In this document: in pieces, positions 42,345 through 51,947 of the stretch
How positions within the stretch are numbered: position 1 is the first letter of the stretch
Layout: every line of letters begins with the position of its first letter
DNA from: Sporosarcina sp. FSL W8-0480
GTDB taxonomy: Bacteria > Bacillota > Bacilli > Bacillales_A > Planococcaceae
DNA: 64,000 nucleotides
Direction: 5' to 3'
NCBI RefSeq assembly: GCF_037963765.1
Contig: NZ_CP150166.1
Coordinates: 62,001-126,000 of the forward strand
The notes under the pieces: generated by a model
Seen by the model: the letters and a program-made list of their open reading frames with translations, nothing else
The model's database searches: none
Told to the model about the DNA's origin: nothing
Made by a program: the position numbers and the translations under genes

Positions 42345-42710
42345 CTATTCATCTTTTAACAGTCGTATTGCTTCTTCAGTGGTGATTTCCCCGCTTTCCA
42401 ACATCGCGACGACCTTTTTTTCGTCGACATTGGATTTCTTTTTCACTTCGTAACCAAGTGTGCTTACGACGTCATTCAGTTTACCCCTTACAGTTGGATA
42501 GGAAATTCCTAATTCCTTTTCAACCTCTTTGATATTTCCCCTACATGCCAAGAATACTTCGACGAAATGGAGCTGTTCTCCTGTTAAGGCTGCAAGCTTT
42601 GTTAATTCGAACTCGTTTTCAATGTTTGTGTGGCATTTCGAACAATGCAGCCTTGTGACTTTCAACGTTTCGTCGCATACAGGGCAATGGCTAATTATGG
42701 GATATGACAT
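42345..42710 (-). CDS. DUF2089 family regulator
   Basis: A 121-residue protein. It has an N-terminal zinc-ribbon-like part (CPVCDETLKVTRLHCSKC), a central helix-turn-helix (EVEKELGISYPTVRGKLNDV, about residues 60-79), and a C-terminal SHOCT-like helix pair. This is the DUF2089 arrangement, thought to bind DNA. The frame opens at 42749, but ATG 42710 has AGAGGTGA eight bases upstream. It heads a three-gene operon with two small proteins. Two inverted-repeat sites upstream are candidates for self-regulation. Confidence 0.85.
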   Translation of the reverse strand: MSYPIISHCPVCDETLKVTRLHCSKCHTNIENEFELTKLAALTGEQLHFVEVFLACRGNIKEVEKELGISYPTVRGKLNDVVSTLGYEVKKKSNVDEKKVVAMLESGEITTEEAIRLLKDE

Positions 42711-42786
42711 GCCTTGGATCACCTCTCCCCTTTCGATTAATTCCATCATATGTTATTCCTCAATTAAAATCAACCATAAACTTGAA

Positions 42787-42857
42787 AATATTAATTCCGA
42801 AGTTAATATTATTAATCAATAGATTAAAAAACGGCCGAAATATTAATTCTGAATTAA
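42787..42857. promoter_or_regulatory. Paired palindromic operator-like sites upstream of the DUF2089 operon
   Basis: Site 1 (42787-42810) has 8-bp arms AATATTAA/TTAATATT around TTCCGAAG. Site 2 (42843-42857) is TTAATTCTGAATTAA, palindromic apart from its central base. Both contain ATTAATTCYGAA. Centres are about 51-52 bases apart, near five helical turns. Confidence 0.55.
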
Positions 42858-42889
42858 AAAGTGGCAAAGCCTATGTAGACTTCGCCACT
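42856..42889 (-). terminator. Terminator of the serpin gene
   Basis: GTGGCGAAG and CTTTGCCAC pair (one G-T) on the minus strand, followed by TTTTTAATTC. It touches operator-like site 2. Confidence 0.75.
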
Positions 42890-42898
42890 AATTTACTT

Positions 42899-44137
42899 TT
42901 ATTTCACTGTCGGATTGGAAATCGAACCGATGAACAGAATAGCTCCAGTTTCGTCATCGGTAATCACAATGAAAAACGGGCGGTTCACTTCCATGATGAA
43001 AGGATCGTCAGGAGGAGCTGATGTGACTCCAACTTCGACGCCCGTTACAGCTGCCGCTTCGGTTCCTTCTTCATTCACATCTATATATGTTTTTTGTTTC
43101 ACCTTGTTAATCAAAAGGGATGCGTCCCCTTCAATCATCTTGCTGAAATTAGCCCCCTCCTTAAAAGCACTTTTCATGCCAAGGGCTTCCAAAGCTTCAT
43201 TCAGCTCGGTTTCGTAAGAAAGTTTAAATCGTGGAAGAAGGATTGTTCCGCGCATTTTTTTCATTCCGGATTGTATTTTCTCCCAATTTTCAACGGATAG
43301 GTTGCTTTCAAACTTTTTCAAGTCATTTGGAAGTACGACTGTCATGCTCATTTCACCGTCTGCATAAGGAAGTTTGATCGCCTGGTAATCACTATTTGCC
43401 ATGTAAGATAGTTTCTCTTGAAGCGACATGAAAGGTGCTTTTATTTCACTACCATCCGTTAGATGGAATGTCCGATCTCCGGTTAAGCTTTTATCGAACG
43501 GATATTGCCAGTCTCCTTTGAAATAAATTGCATTTAACAGCATAGTGACTAGATTTTCATCCAATTGACCTTCCACTATTTTGTCGATTTTGCCATTCGT
43601 TGATTTTTTCACCCAATCGTTGATGCGTTTTGGTGAGTCTTCGCTCGCGATATCAATTTCCTGGATTTCAGCGTTGAAATAATCCTTCGCCTGCATGGCA
43701 AAGTTTTCTTGGAAACGAAAGTCTTCATTGAGCCAAACGGAATTAGCGACTTGAAGTTGGATACTTTTCGAGTTTTTGTTCAGTATTGTCATAAGGGAAG
43801 CATTTGCTTTATTTAAATCTGTCGCATTCATCCCCGGTATCTTTAAGGTATTTGCAATTTCTTCTTTTGTTACACCGTCCGCTCCATTGTAAACAAGCGA
43901 TAGTGCCATTAATAGACTCGTTGGTGAAATGAAAAGATTTCCGTCATCATCCTTTTCCACTTCATCCAATAATTTAAATCCCAACTCATTATTCGGGGCA
44001 ATAATCTTTTCGTAATCCAGCGTCCCAAATTCTACGTCTTTTGAAACTTGCAGACTGTTATTTGTATCAGTACCACAGCCAGATAAAGGCATTAACAGAC
44101 TCATGCCGACTAACGATGTAACGATTTTCTTTTTCAT
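42899..44137 (-). CDS. Serpin family protease inhibitor, lipoprotein form
   Basis: A 412-residue serpin. It carries a lipoprotein signal (KKKIVTSLVGMSLLMPLSGC, lipobox LSGC), so it should be tethered outside the membrane. The serpin core is clear: NLFISPTSLLMALSLVYNGADG, ANSVWLNEDF, LLNAIYFKGDWQYPFD, and a C-terminal NRPFFIVITDDETGAILFIGSI. The reactive loop hinge NEEGTEAAAVTG keeps the small residues needed for insertion, so it is probably inhibitory. Counting 17 residues from the hinge places the scissile bond near VTS. ATG 44137 is chosen over 44149 because AAAGGATGGTGG precedes it and it starts with the signal peptide. Confidence 0.9.
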   Translation of the reverse strand: MKKKIVTSLVGMSLLMPLSGCGTDTNNSLQVSKDVEFGTLDYEKIIAPNNELGFKLLDEVEKDDDGNLFISPTSLLMALSLVYNGADGVTKEEIANTLKIPGMNATDLNKANASLMTILNKNSKSIQLQVANSVWLNEDFRFQENFAMQAKDYFNAEIQEIDIASEDSPKRINDWVKKSTNGKIDKIVEGQLDENLVTMLLNAIYFKGDWQYPFDKSLTGDRTFHLTDGSEIKAPFMSLQEKLSYMANSDYQAIKLPYADGEMSMTVVLPNDLKKFESNLSVENWEKIQSGMKKMRGTILLPRFKLSYETELNEALEALGMKSAFKEGANFSKMIEGDASLLINKVKQKTYIDVNEEGTEAAAVTGVEVGVTSAPPDDPFIMEVNRPFFIVITDDETGAILFIGSISNPTVK

Positions 44138-44300
44138 TTTAACCACCATCCTTTGTTCATTAGACTGGACTTGAATGGTAAAAGTTACAATACATTTAGG
44201 TTGCCCATTTTACTTCCAAAAATATCTTAGTGCCCTGCTTTTGCTCGATTTTATTACTAATACTCACCTTATTACCTCAGACCTATCCCCTGACTTAAGA

Positions 44301-44332
44301 AAATGCCAAGAGCCCGCAGACTCTTAGCATTA
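44301..44332 (-). terminator. Terminator of the acyl-CoA dehydrogenase gene
   Basis: AATGCCAAGAG and CTCTTAGCATT pair (one mismatch), followed on the minus strand by TTTCTTAAG. Confidence 0.65.
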
Positions 44333-44345
44333 TTCGTTGCATTTC

Positions 44346-45536
44346 TTATTCAAATGGCCATTCCGGCAGCATATGGCTCAACTTTTTATCTTCCCGGTAG
44401 CCTAATACATACTCTGCCTGCATGATTGTATGGATTTCGCGGGTTCCTTCGTAAATGACCGGCGCTTTCGAGTTGCGCAGGAATCGGGCGACTGGATATT
44501 CGTCCGAGTAGCCGTATGCACCGTGAATTTGGAATGCATCGTCTGCGGCTTTATTCGCAAAATCGCATGCCTGCCATTTGGCAAGGGATGTTTCGCGTGT
44601 GTTGCGCAGTCCTTTATTCTTCAATTCGCCTGCGCGGTAAACTAAAAGGCGGCTCATTTGATAGCCCGCTTCCATATTGGCGATCATTTGTTGGACAAGC
44701 TGATGCTTACCAATCGGCTTCCCGAATGTTTCGCGCTCATGGCAATACTTCACGCTTTCCTCAAGGCAGCCCATGATTAAGCCGACTGCTCCTGCAGCGA
44801 CCGTGAAACGTCCATTATCCAGTGCAGACATTGCAATCTTGAATCCTTCGCCCTCTTCACCTAATAGGTTCGAAGCAGGGATGCGCATATCTTCGAAGAA
44901 TAATTCTCCGGTATTGCCCGCTCGGATGCCGTATTTTCCTTTAATCGCTTTTGATGAAAAGCCCGGTGTCGTGCGTTCAACAATGAAGGCGCTGATGCCA
45001 TGGTGTTTCTTCGATTTGTCTGTGTAGGCGAAAACGAGGAAGTGGTCCGCTACATCACAGAGCGAAATCCATGTTTTCTGCCCATTGATAACGTATTCGT
45101 CCCCATCGCGCACGGCCGTCGTCGCCATAGCTGCAACGTCTGAGCCGGCTCCTGGCTCTGTCAATCCGAATGCGCCGATTTTTTCACCTTTCGCTTGAGG
45201 AATCAAGTATTTCTGCTTCTGTTCTTCCGTCCCCCATTGCATAAGTGTCATTGAATTCAGTCCGATATGGACGGAAACGGCTGTGCGGAATGCTGTGTCG
45301 CCGCGTTCGAGCTCTTCGCATAGGATGGCGAGCGAGTTATAGTCCATTCCACTTCCGCCGTATTTTTCTGGAATGCAAACACCCATGAACCCAAGGTCGG
45401 CTAACTTTTTCCAAATGGCTGGGTCGAAGCCGCCTTCCGCGTCCCATTTTTGAATATGTGGCATGATTTCATCGTCTACAAATTGACGGGCTGTCTTTCG
45501 TAGCATCTTTTGCTCTTCAGTGAAACTAAAATCCAA
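44346..45536 (-). CDS. Acyl-CoA dehydrogenase, probable glutaryl-CoA dehydrogenase
   Basis: A 396-residue flavoprotein dehydrogenase. FAD-domain marks are GAFGLTEPGAGSDVAAM and the following TWISLCDVADHFLVFA. The catalytic Glu is in VIYEGTREIH near residue 370. The segment ELERGDTAFRTAVSVHIGL keeps an Arg and Ser at the spacing of the glutarate-binding residues of glutaryl-CoA dehydrogenase (RSAMS in the human enzyme, from memory), favouring that activity over straight-chain substrates. The start is TTG 45536 after GGGGGAAA. It follows lysine-catabolic-type genes, separated by 129 bases holding a repeat remnant. Confidence 0.85.
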   Translation of the reverse strand: MDFSFTEEQKMLRKTARQFVDDEIMPHIQKWDAEGGFDPAIWKKLADLGFMGVCIPEKYGGSGMDYNSLAILCEELERGDTAFRTAVSVHIGLNSMTLMQWGTEEQKQKYLIPQAKGEKIGAFGLTEPGAGSDVAAMATTAVRDGDEYVINGQKTWISLCDVADHFLVFAYTDKSKKHHGISAFIVERTTPGFSSKAIKGKYGIRAGNTGELFFEDMRIPASNLLGEEGEGFKIAMSALDNGRFTVAAGAVGLIMGCLEESVKYCHERETFGKPIGKHQLVQQMIANMEAGYQMSRLLVYRAGELKNKGLRNTRETSLAKWQACDFANKAADDAFQIHGAYGYSDEYPVARFLRNSKAPVIYEGTREIHTIMQAEYVLGYREDKKLSHMLPEWPFE

Positions 45537-45570
45537 TTTCCCCCATCTCCTCTCAGTGGCTACCCGGATT

Positions 45571-45632
45571 TCCGCTTCAGGCTGACACTTTCCTCGTGCA
45601 TGGCTTCAGCCGCATTACGCTACAATCCAAAG
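45571..45632. repeat. Decayed copy of the dispersed repeat
   Basis: CCGCTTCAGGCTGACACTTTCC at the left and CATTACGCTACAATCCAA at the right match the two ends of the 18133-18258 repeat. The GC-rich middle is mostly lost. Confidence 0.55.
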
Positions 45633-45665
45633 GTATTGTATAACTACTAAGTTTTTTATATGTGA

Positions 45666-46823
45666 TTAAACATGCGTTTTGACAGTCTCTTCGATATCGA
45701 CTCCACGTTTTTTCATTTCTTCGATGTATCGCTCGCCCGGTACGATATTTTCCGGTGGGTGAACACCTCGTTTTGTGATTGTTCCATTAACAATCATTTG
45801 TGCGACGACTGAGATTGTGTTTGCTGTTGCGCGGGCCATTGCGGTTTCATTGATAGACCTGTCTTTTTCAGTCACCAAATTATACTCATATGTCGCCGGA
45901 ATGCCATGCGCTTCGCCACTGACAATTACTCGAAGAAGGACTGCATCTGATTTGTCGCCCAACCGTAATTGTGGAGAAAGCTGTTCGCGCATTACATCAC
46001 GGACTTTCACTTTTCTATCGCCAACCGTCACTTCGGAGTCGCGAGACAACAATCCAAGATCGACAAGCAATTTGAACTTTTCGGCATGGCCTTTATAACG
46101 GATTGTTTTATATTCTAACGTTTGGACATTAGGGAATGTCTTTGTTAACGTCGATGTGCCACCGGAAGTATGGAATGCCTCCAATTCGCCAAATCCATCG
46201 AAATAGATTGGTTCCACTTCGGATAATGATGGTACCTCGACTAATTTTCCGTTGCGGATGACGTGGGATGGATCCGTGTAATGATCGAAAACACCTTCGA
46301 GTGAAAATACGACATTGTAATTCAGTGGAGGCTCAGGCTTCACAGGAATTCCTCCTACGTAAAGCTTGATTGTATCCACTTTATCTAACTTTCCGGCACC
46401 GTAACCCGCAAGGATGTTAATCATGCCGGGAGCTACACCAAGGTCCGGGATGATTGTGACTCCTTTTGCCGCCGCCTTATCAGCAAGCTCCAATACGGCA
46501 TCCGTCGCGCCGCCAATATGTCCGCCAAGATCGATGGAATGGACACCAATTTCTACGGCAATCCGCGCGACTTTTTCATTGAATGTATAGAAGAGTGCAT
46601 TGATGACGACGTCCCCAAGCGCCATCACTTCCTGTAATTGGAGATCATTTGTCGCATCAAGTTGCAAAAGGTCCAACTTATCGGACATGAGTTGTTCCGC
46701 AAAATCTTCCGCTGGCCTTAAGTTCAAGTCAGCCAAGTACACTTTTGTTACATCATCACTTTTCACAAGGTCGCGAACTGCCTCTTTTCCCATCAACCCT
46801 GCTCCCAATACGACCACTTTCAT
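45666..46823 (-). CDS. L-lysine 6-dehydrogenase-like (saccharopine dehydrogenase family)
   Basis: A 385-residue NAD(P)-dependent enzyme with the N-terminal Rossmann motif [16 protein letters not shown] and the family segments [20 protein letters not shown] and [18 protein letters not shown]. Length and opening motif fit the bacterial lysine 6-dehydrogenase described from Geobacillus, which converts lysine to allysine/piperideine-6-carboxylate. An aldehyde dehydrogenase gene 32 bases upstream would oxidise that product to 2-aminoadipate. ATG 46823 follows AAAGGGGATG. Saccharopine dehydrogenase proper is the main alternative. Confidence 0.8.
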   Translation of the reverse strand: MKVVVLGAGLMGKEAVRDLVKSDDVTKVYLADLNLRPAEDFAEQLMSDKLDLLQLDATNDLQLQEVMALGDVVINALFYTFNEKVARIAVEIGVHSIDLGGHIGGATDAVLELADKAAAKGVTIIPDLGVAPGMINILAGYGAGKLDKVDTIKLYVGGIPVKPEPPLNYNVVFSLEGVFDHYTDPSHVIRNGKLVEVPSLSEVEPIYFDGFGELEAFHTSGGTSTLTKTFPNVQTLEYKTIRYKGHAEKFKLLVDLGLLSRDSEVTVGDRKVKVRDVMREQLSPQLRLGDKSDAVLLRVIVSGEAHGIPATYEYNLVTEKDRSINETAMARATANTISVVAQMIVNGTITKRGVHPPENIVPGERYIEEMKKRGVDIEETVKTHV

Positions 46824-46855
46824 ATGAACATCCCCTTTTCGATGTTATCCCTCTC

Positions 46856-48334
46856 TTATTCCGTGTCGATTTGCGCCCTTTGTAATTTCCCACTGAAATC
46901 TACGTAAATGCTCTTCCACTCCGTGAATACATCAAGCGCCGCCACGCCTGAATCACGATGCCCATTGCCGGTTCCTTTCGTTCCTCCGAAAGGAAGATGG
47001 ATCTCCGCTCCTGTTGTCCCAGCATTCACATAGACAATCCCTGTGTCCAAATCCCTTTGCGCACGGAATACTTTGTTGACATCCCTCGAGAAAATGGAGC
47101 TGGATAAGCCATAGATGACACTGTTGTTCACTTCGATTGCTTCGTCCAGGCTGTCAACTTCGATCAGCGAAACGACCGGTCCGAAGATTTCTTCTTGCGC
47201 TAATCGGCTATCCCACTTCACATCTGTGAATAAAGTCGGTTCAAAATAGTGGCCATTCGCAAATTCCCCTTCTGTCAGCACATTTCCGCCAGCCAATAGT
47301 TTCGCACCTTCACCTTTTCCGATTTCAACATAAGACTGGATTTTCTCCAATGCTTTTCCGTTGATAACCGGCCCGATTTTGACGGACTCGTCCAAGCCGT
47401 TTCCAATCGTCAAATTCTTCATGGATGTTAATAGTTTTTGTTCAAGTTCTTCCTTTACATCTTTATGCACAATGACTCTGCTGCATGCCGTGCAACGCTG
47501 GCCCGCAGTTCCGAATGCACTCCAAAGAATCCCTTCAACGGCAAGGTCGATATCGGCGTCATCCATGACGATGACTGCATTTTTACCGCCCATTTCAAGG
47601 GAAACCTTTTTCAAATGACGTCCACCCGTTTCAGCAACATGGCGACCAGTTTCCGTCGAACCTGTAAACGAAATGACTCGGATATCCGGATGTTCGATCA
47701 TTGCCGTTCCTACTTCGGACCCCGATCCGAAAACGATATTCGCTACACCAGCCGGCAATCCGACCTCTTCAAAAATACGAGCCATTTCATAGGCCATCAT
47801 CGGTGTTTCCGTTGCCGGCTTCCATACGAATGTGTTTCCTGCAACGATTGCCGGAAATGATTTCCACGTCGCGATTGCGACAGGGAAATTCCATGGCGTG
47901 ATCAGTCCGACGACCCCAATCGGTGCTCGTACGCTCATTGCAAATTTATCTTGCAGCTCGGAAGGTACTGTTTCCCCAAACAGCCTGCGGCCTTCTCCAG
48001 CCATATAAAATGCCATGTCGATACCTTCCTGGACTTCGCCGCGTCCTTCCTCGATGACTTTCCCCATTTCCTTCGTCAAAACTTGCGCCAAATGTTCTTT
48101 TCTATCCTTCATGAGATTTCCGATTGCATATAAGTAATCTGCCCGTTTTGGAGCAGGCACGAGCGCCCACTTTTTCTGAGCCTCTTTCGCCGCCTTAACG
48201 GCCAGATCAACATCATCACTTGTCGATAATCGTACTTGCGCTAACTCTTCCCCCGTTGCTGGGTTTGTAACGGCAGTATATTTTACACCGCCACTTTCTT
48301 GCCAAGATCCCCCGATAAAGTTGTTCAATTGCAT
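46856..48334 (-). CDS. Aldehyde dehydrogenase, possibly 2-aminoadipate semialdehyde type
   Basis: A 492-residue NAD(P)-dependent aldehyde dehydrogenase. Visible are the cofactor stretch [29 protein letters not shown], the general base in [13 protein letters not shown], and the nucleophile in [12 protein letters not shown]. The C-terminal [21 protein letters not shown] resembles the antiquitin-like substrate loop. Together with the following lysine-dehydrogenase-like gene this suggests oxidation of allysine. ATG 48334 follows GGAAAGGGGAAATG. It is the first gene of the catabolic operon, preceded by the MFS terminator. Confidence 0.82.
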   Translation of the reverse strand: MQLNNFIGGSWQESGGVKYTAVTNPATGEELAQVRLSTSDDVDLAVKAAKEAQKKWALVPAPKRADYLYAIGNLMKDRKEHLAQVLTKEMGKVIEEGRGEVQEGIDMAFYMAGEGRRLFGETVPSELQDKFAMSVRAPIGVVGLITPWNFPVAIATWKSFPAIVAGNTFVWKPATETPMMAYEMARIFEEVGLPAGVANIVFGSGSEVGTAMIEHPDIRVISFTGSTETGRHVAETGGRHLKKVSLEMGGKNAVIVMDDADIDLAVEGILWSAFGTAGQRCTACSRVIVHKDVKEELEQKLLTSMKNLTIGNGLDESVKIGPVINGKALEKIQSYVEIGKGEGAKLLAGGNVLTEGEFANGHYFEPTLFTDVKWDSRLAQEEIFGPVVSLIEVDSLDEAIEVNNSVIYGLSSSIFSRDVNKVFRAQRDLDTGIVYVNAGTTGAEIHLPFGGTKGTGNGHRDSGVAALDVFTEWKSIYVDFSGKLQRAQIDTE

Positions 48335-48428
48335 GTCTTCATTTCCCCTTTCCTACCGGACTTTTGAAAACTCTTACACTTTACCCACTTCGACATTATT
48401 AGGCTTAAATCCTTCTTTTAATGAAATA

Positions 48429-48465
48429 CAAAAAACGGTGCAGGGGATTAATCCTGTACCGTTTC
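48429..48465 (-). terminator. Terminator overlapping the end of the MFS gene
   Basis: AAACGGTACAGG and CCTGCACCGTTT pair (one mismatch) on the minus strand, followed by TTTTGT. The MFS stop codon lies in the loop and its last codons form one arm. Confidence 0.82.
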
Positions 48466-49974
48466 TTTCTCATCTTTATTATTTATTGTCTTCGGTTCAT
48501 ATTTCGGAGGTATGACCCTTTTGATAAATAAAGTGAGGAATAATGCTACAACAGCTATAATCGTAGCAATCAGGAACGAGTAATTGATGCCATCGAGCAT
48601 CGCTTTCATTTCAAGCTGATGTTGGAAGGTTGCCAACGCAGACTGATCTGAAGGTATATTTCCGGATGTTGCCGCTTCTTCGGCGAGTGACATGCCGGAT
48701 TTCTCCATCCTCTTCGTCATAATCGTAAGGAGTATAGCGGATCCGATTGCACCGGAAACTTGTTGCAATGTGTTATTCATCGCAGTACCATGCGGATTAG
48801 ATTTCATTGGCAATTGATTTAAACCATTTGTCATAATCGGCATCATTACCATTGACATACCGAACATCCGGATTGTATAAAGCATCATCAAGTAATAATA
48901 ACCAGATGTCAATTCAAGTCTACTTAGATAGAATGTTGTTACAACCGTGATTGTTAAGCCTGTCAGTGCGAGCACTTTTGCTCCGTATTTATCAAAAAGT
49001 CTACCTGTAATCGGTGACATAATCCCCATCACAATCGCTCCAGGCAACATTAAGATTCCTGCATCAAACGGCGAAATACCCCGTACTTCCTGAACATACA
49101 ATGGTGTCAGGATCATTCCCGAGAACATCGCGACTGATAGAACGATGGAAATGACGGACGCAAGCGCGAACATCGGATGTTTATAGATTCGGAAGTCTAA
49201 CATCGGAACTTCCATACGCAGTTGACGGATAATAAATGCAACAAGTGAAATGGCCCCGACAGCAATTGTTCCGTAAACAATCGGTGCATCCCAACCTTTA
49301 TCTCCAGCCGAACTGAATCCGTATAACAAACCTCCGAAACCAACGCTCGACAAAGCGAGGGAGAAAACATCAAGCTTCACATCCGTATTCGGCGTTATGT
49401 TTTTCAGTTTCCAGAGAGCAAAGATGATTGAAATAATTGCAAACGGCAACACGATTTCAAATAGCGTGCGCCAAGAATAATGTTCGACAATCCACCCAGA
49501 TAATGTCGGTCCGATTGCAGGCGCCGTGAACATGACTAAGCCGAATATCCCCATCGCCGATCCCCTTTTTTCAATCGGGAAAGCAACAAGCATGACGTTC
49601 ATCAATAATGGCATCATCAATGCAGAACCGGATGCCTGAATCATTCTTGCTGCGACAAGCAGGCCGAATGTCGGGGCAAAGATCGCAAGTGCAGTACCGA
49701 TTGAAAACAGCGTCATAGCAGTTAGGAATAATCTGCGGTTCGTAAATTTCTGTACAAAGAAGGCGCTTGCCGGGATCATAATACCGTTCACAAGCATGAA
49801 CCCTGTTGTAAGCCATTGGACAGAAGAGGGCTTCACCTGAAACTCATTCATAATGACAGGCAAGGCAATATTCAATAATGTATTGTTCAAGAAGGCAACG
49901 AATGCCCCAAAGAATAAAATAGCTATCATTCCGTAAGGAGGCTTTTCGTGCATTTTCTTTATATCCATTTCCAT
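48448..49974 (-). CDS. MFS drug efflux transporter, DHA2 (EmrB/QacA) type
   Basis: A 508-residue, 14-helix proton-driven exporter. Motifs are AFLNNTLLNIALPVIMNEF in helix 1, QWLTTGFMLVNGIMIPASAFFVQKFTNRRLFL (loop 2-3 motif A-like), and GPTLSGWIVEHYSWRTLFEI (motif C-like). The frame opens at ATG 49992, but ATG 49974 has GGGGG seven bases upstream. A TetR gene is divergent across a 180-base gap with two matching operator-like sites, so expression is probably induced by a ligand of that regulator. Substrates are likely hydrophobic or cationic drugs; specificity is unknown. Confidence 0.88.
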   Translation of the reverse strand: MEMDIKKMHEKPPYGMIAILFFGAFVAFLNNTLLNIALPVIMNEFQVKPSSVQWLTTGFMLVNGIMIPASAFFVQKFTNRRLFLTAMTLFSIGTALAIFAPTFGLLVAARMIQASGSALMMPLLMNVMLVAFPIEKRGSAMGIFGLVMFTAPAIGPTLSGWIVEHYSWRTLFEIVLPFAIISIIFALWKLKNITPNTDVKLDVFSLALSSVGFGGLLYGFSSAGDKGWDAPIVYGTIAVGAISLVAFIIRQLRMEVPMLDFRIYKHPMFALASVISIVLSVAMFSGMILTPLYVQEVRGISPFDAGILMLPGAIVMGIMSPITGRLFDKYGAKVLALTGLTITVVTTFYLSRLELTSGYYYLMMLYTIRMFGMSMVMMPIMTNGLNQLPMKSNPHGTAMNNTLQQVSGAIGSAILLTIMTKRMEKSGMSLAEEAATSGNIPSDQSALATFQHQLEMKAMLDGINYSFLIATIIAVVALFLTLFIKRVIPPKYEPKTINNKDEKETVQD

Positions 49975-50027
49975 GAGAATTCCCCCATTCATATTCGTTC
50001 AAATCCCATGCACATTTTAATAGTTTA

Positions 50028-50141
50028 TACTCACAGTCTAAAATGAGCAAGTAAAAAATATGATTTTCAACAAAAAAGTTTTAAACGCTATTAGTACAAT
50101 GTTGTTTCTGATAAAATAACTTTGTACTCTAAGTCTAATTA
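50028..50141. promoter_or_regulatory. Two operator-like sites in the MFS/TetR divergent region
   Basis: TACTCACAGTCTAAAAT (50028-50044) and TACTCTAAGTCTAATTA (50125-50141) share TACTCNNAGTCTAA. Each contains the small palindrome ACT-N3-AGT. One lies next to the MFS start region and the other 14 bases before the tetR start. Confidence 0.55.
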
Positions 50142-50154
50142 TAAGGTGAGATAG

Positions 50155-51039
50155 ATGAATGACCGTAAACGGAAAGTCATGTTAACTGCGAAAAAGCTAT
50201 TTATCGAGAAAGGATTTACATCCACGTCGGTGCAAGATATTTTGGAGGTTGCCAAGATTTCCAAAGGAACGTTTTACAATTATTTCACTTCCAAAAACGA
50301 GTGCCTCATGGCCATATTGGAAGATGCACATAATGAGTCCATCATTAGAAGGCACGAACTATTAGCCGGTCGGGATAAAAGAGACAAGAACGTATTAGCT
50401 GAACAGATTATCGTCCGGATGCAAGTAAACCGGGAGCTGAATTTACTTCCGATTTATGAGGCCGTTTTTTATTCCAATGATGAAGAACTCCGGAATTTCG
50501 TCAAAACGACTCACATTAATGAATTAAAATGGTTTGCCGGACGCCTCGTTGATGTCTTCGGCGAAGCGGCAGAGCCTCATTCTTTCGATTGTTCCGTCAT
50601 GACGTTAGGAATGATCCAACAACTGCGCCATTTTTGGACAACCGGTTCCTCAAAGGAATTGGACATCCAAAAACTTGTCCACTTCACGCTAAGAAGGATG
50701 GATGCGCTGATGGCCGATTTAATGGAACAGAAGGAAGTATTATTGGAGAAGCAGATGATTGCGGCTTTGGGGATTTCTTCCAAAGAATTGAAGGAAAAAA
50801 TTCAAGTCGAATTTATCGCGTTGAAAAAGAAGTTAGAGCAGGGGGCCGATGAAAATAGTCTTGCATACACGGACTTCCTATTAACCGAGTTGCAAGCCGA
50901 AAATCCAAGGGTGGTTCTTTTGGAAGCGGTTGGCCGTTCATTCCGCGAAGCAAGCAACGGCACCAAACTCTCTGATCGGGTGAATGAAGTCTTATATCTA
51001 CTATGGAAATATATAGACATAATTAAAACAAGTTCATGA
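50155..51039 (+). CDS. TetR/AcrR family regulator, divergent from MFS exporter
   Basis: A 294-residue protein, longer than the usual 190-210. The N-terminal helix-turn-helix is typical (TAKKLFIEKGFTSTSVQDILEVAKISKGTFYNYFTSKNECLMAI, about residues 10-53). The regulatory part is all helical, with an added C-terminal segment from about 200 (SSKELKEKIQVEFIALKKKLEQG). It probably represses the divergent MFS gene. ATG 50155 follows AAGGTGAG. It is transcribed toward the AIM24-like gene 60 bases on. Confidence 0.87.
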   Translation: MNDRKRKVMLTAKKLFIEKGFTSTSVQDILEVAKISKGTFYNYFTSKNECLMAILEDAHNESIIRRHELLAGRDKRDKNVLAEQIIVRMQVNRELNLLPIYEAVFYSNDEELRNFVKTTHINELKWFAGRLVDVFGEAAEPHSFDCSVMTLGMIQQLRHFWTTGSSKELDIQKLVHFTLRRMDALMADLMEQKEVLLEKQMIAALGISSKELKEKIQVEFIALKKKLEQGADENSLAYTDFLLTELQAENPRVVLLEAVGRSFREASNGTKLSDRVNEVLYLLWKYIDIIKTSS

Positions 51040-51099
51040 AACTTTCATCGATGCGCGCCGTACAAGTAGTCAGCAACTAAATTTAGGGAGGCTGTTGGT

Positions 51100-51897
51100 A
51101 TGAATAATCACGAAATCGATTTCAAACTGTACGGAGACGACATGCAATTTGTCGAGGTGGAACTCGACCCCGGCGAAACGGTTGTCGCGGAGGCCGGTTC
51201 CTTAATGATGATGGAAGATGGAATTGAAATGGAAACAATCTTCGGGGACGGTTCAGGCAATTCCGGAGGCGGAATAATGGGTAAATTAATGGGAGCGGGA
51301 AAACGTCTGCTGACAGGTGAAAGCCTATTCATGACAACATTCACGAACGAAGGATCTGGCAAAAAGCATGCATCTTTCGCAGCACCTTATCCCGGCAAAA
51401 TTATCCCGATGGATTTAAGCCAATATAATGGCAAGATCATTTGCCAAAAGGATGCGTTTTTAGCTGCGGCCAAAGGTGTTTCAGTCGGAATCGAATTCCA
51501 ACGAAAAATCGGGGTCGGCTTTTTCGGAGGCGAAGGCTTCATCATGCAGAAACTTGAAGGAGATGGGATGGCTTTCGTGCATGCGGGAGGTACGATTATT
51601 GAAAAAACGTTGGCTCCCGGAGAGACATTGCGTGTTGACACAGGATGTCTCGTCGCCATGACTCAGGACGTCGATTATAATATTGAAATGGTAAAAGGCG
51701 TCAAAACGGCATTGTTCGGCGGCGAAGGGTTGTTTTTCGCAACGCTGAGAGGTCCGGGTAAAGTTTGGATTCAATCATTACCATTCTCAAGACTCGCAAG
51801 TCGCGTCTTCGCAGCCGCGCCAGGAGTTCCTAATGGAGGTTCCCGAGATGAAGGCAGCATTGCAGGTGGATTGTTTAATATGTTAGGTGGAAAATAA
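51100..51897 (+). CDS. TIGR00266/AIM24 family protein
   Basis: A 265-residue soluble protein of the AIM24-like TIGR00266 family. It is glycine-rich and beta-strand-rich: [89 protein letters not shown], and a C-terminal [19 protein letters not shown]. The two halves repeat the LDPGET/LAPGET pattern. Bacterial members have no settled function. ATG 51100 follows AGGGAGGC. It has its own terminator. Confidence 0.88.
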   Translation: MNNHEIDFKLYGDDMQFVEVELDPGETVVAEAGSLMMMEDGIEMETIFGDGSGNSGGGIMGKLMGAGKRLLTGESLFMTTFTNEGSGKKHASFAAPYPGKIIPMDLSQYNGKIICQKDAFLAAAKGVSVGIEFQRKIGVGFFGGEGFIMQKLEGDGMAFVHAGGTIIEKTLAPGETLRVDTGCLVAMTQDVDYNIEMVKGVKTALFGGEGLFFATLRGPGKVWIQSLPFSRLASRVFAAAPGVPNGGSRDEGSIAGGLFNMLGGK

Positions 51898-51910
51898 ATT
51901 TTTCAGGAAA

Positions 51911-51946
51911 CCGGAACTCCCTTAAAATATGGGCGTTCCGTTTTTG
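51911..51946 (+). terminator. Terminator of the AIM24-like gene
   Basis: CCGGAACTCCC pairs with GGGCGTTCCG (one mismatch), followed by TTTTTG. Confidence 0.75.
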
Positions 51947-51947
51947 T

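Noticed and set aside
49975..50154. Riboswitch or T-box leader in the MFS/TetR gap
   Set aside because: The gap is short, with no conserved leader core or terminator hairpin; only operator-like repeats are visible.
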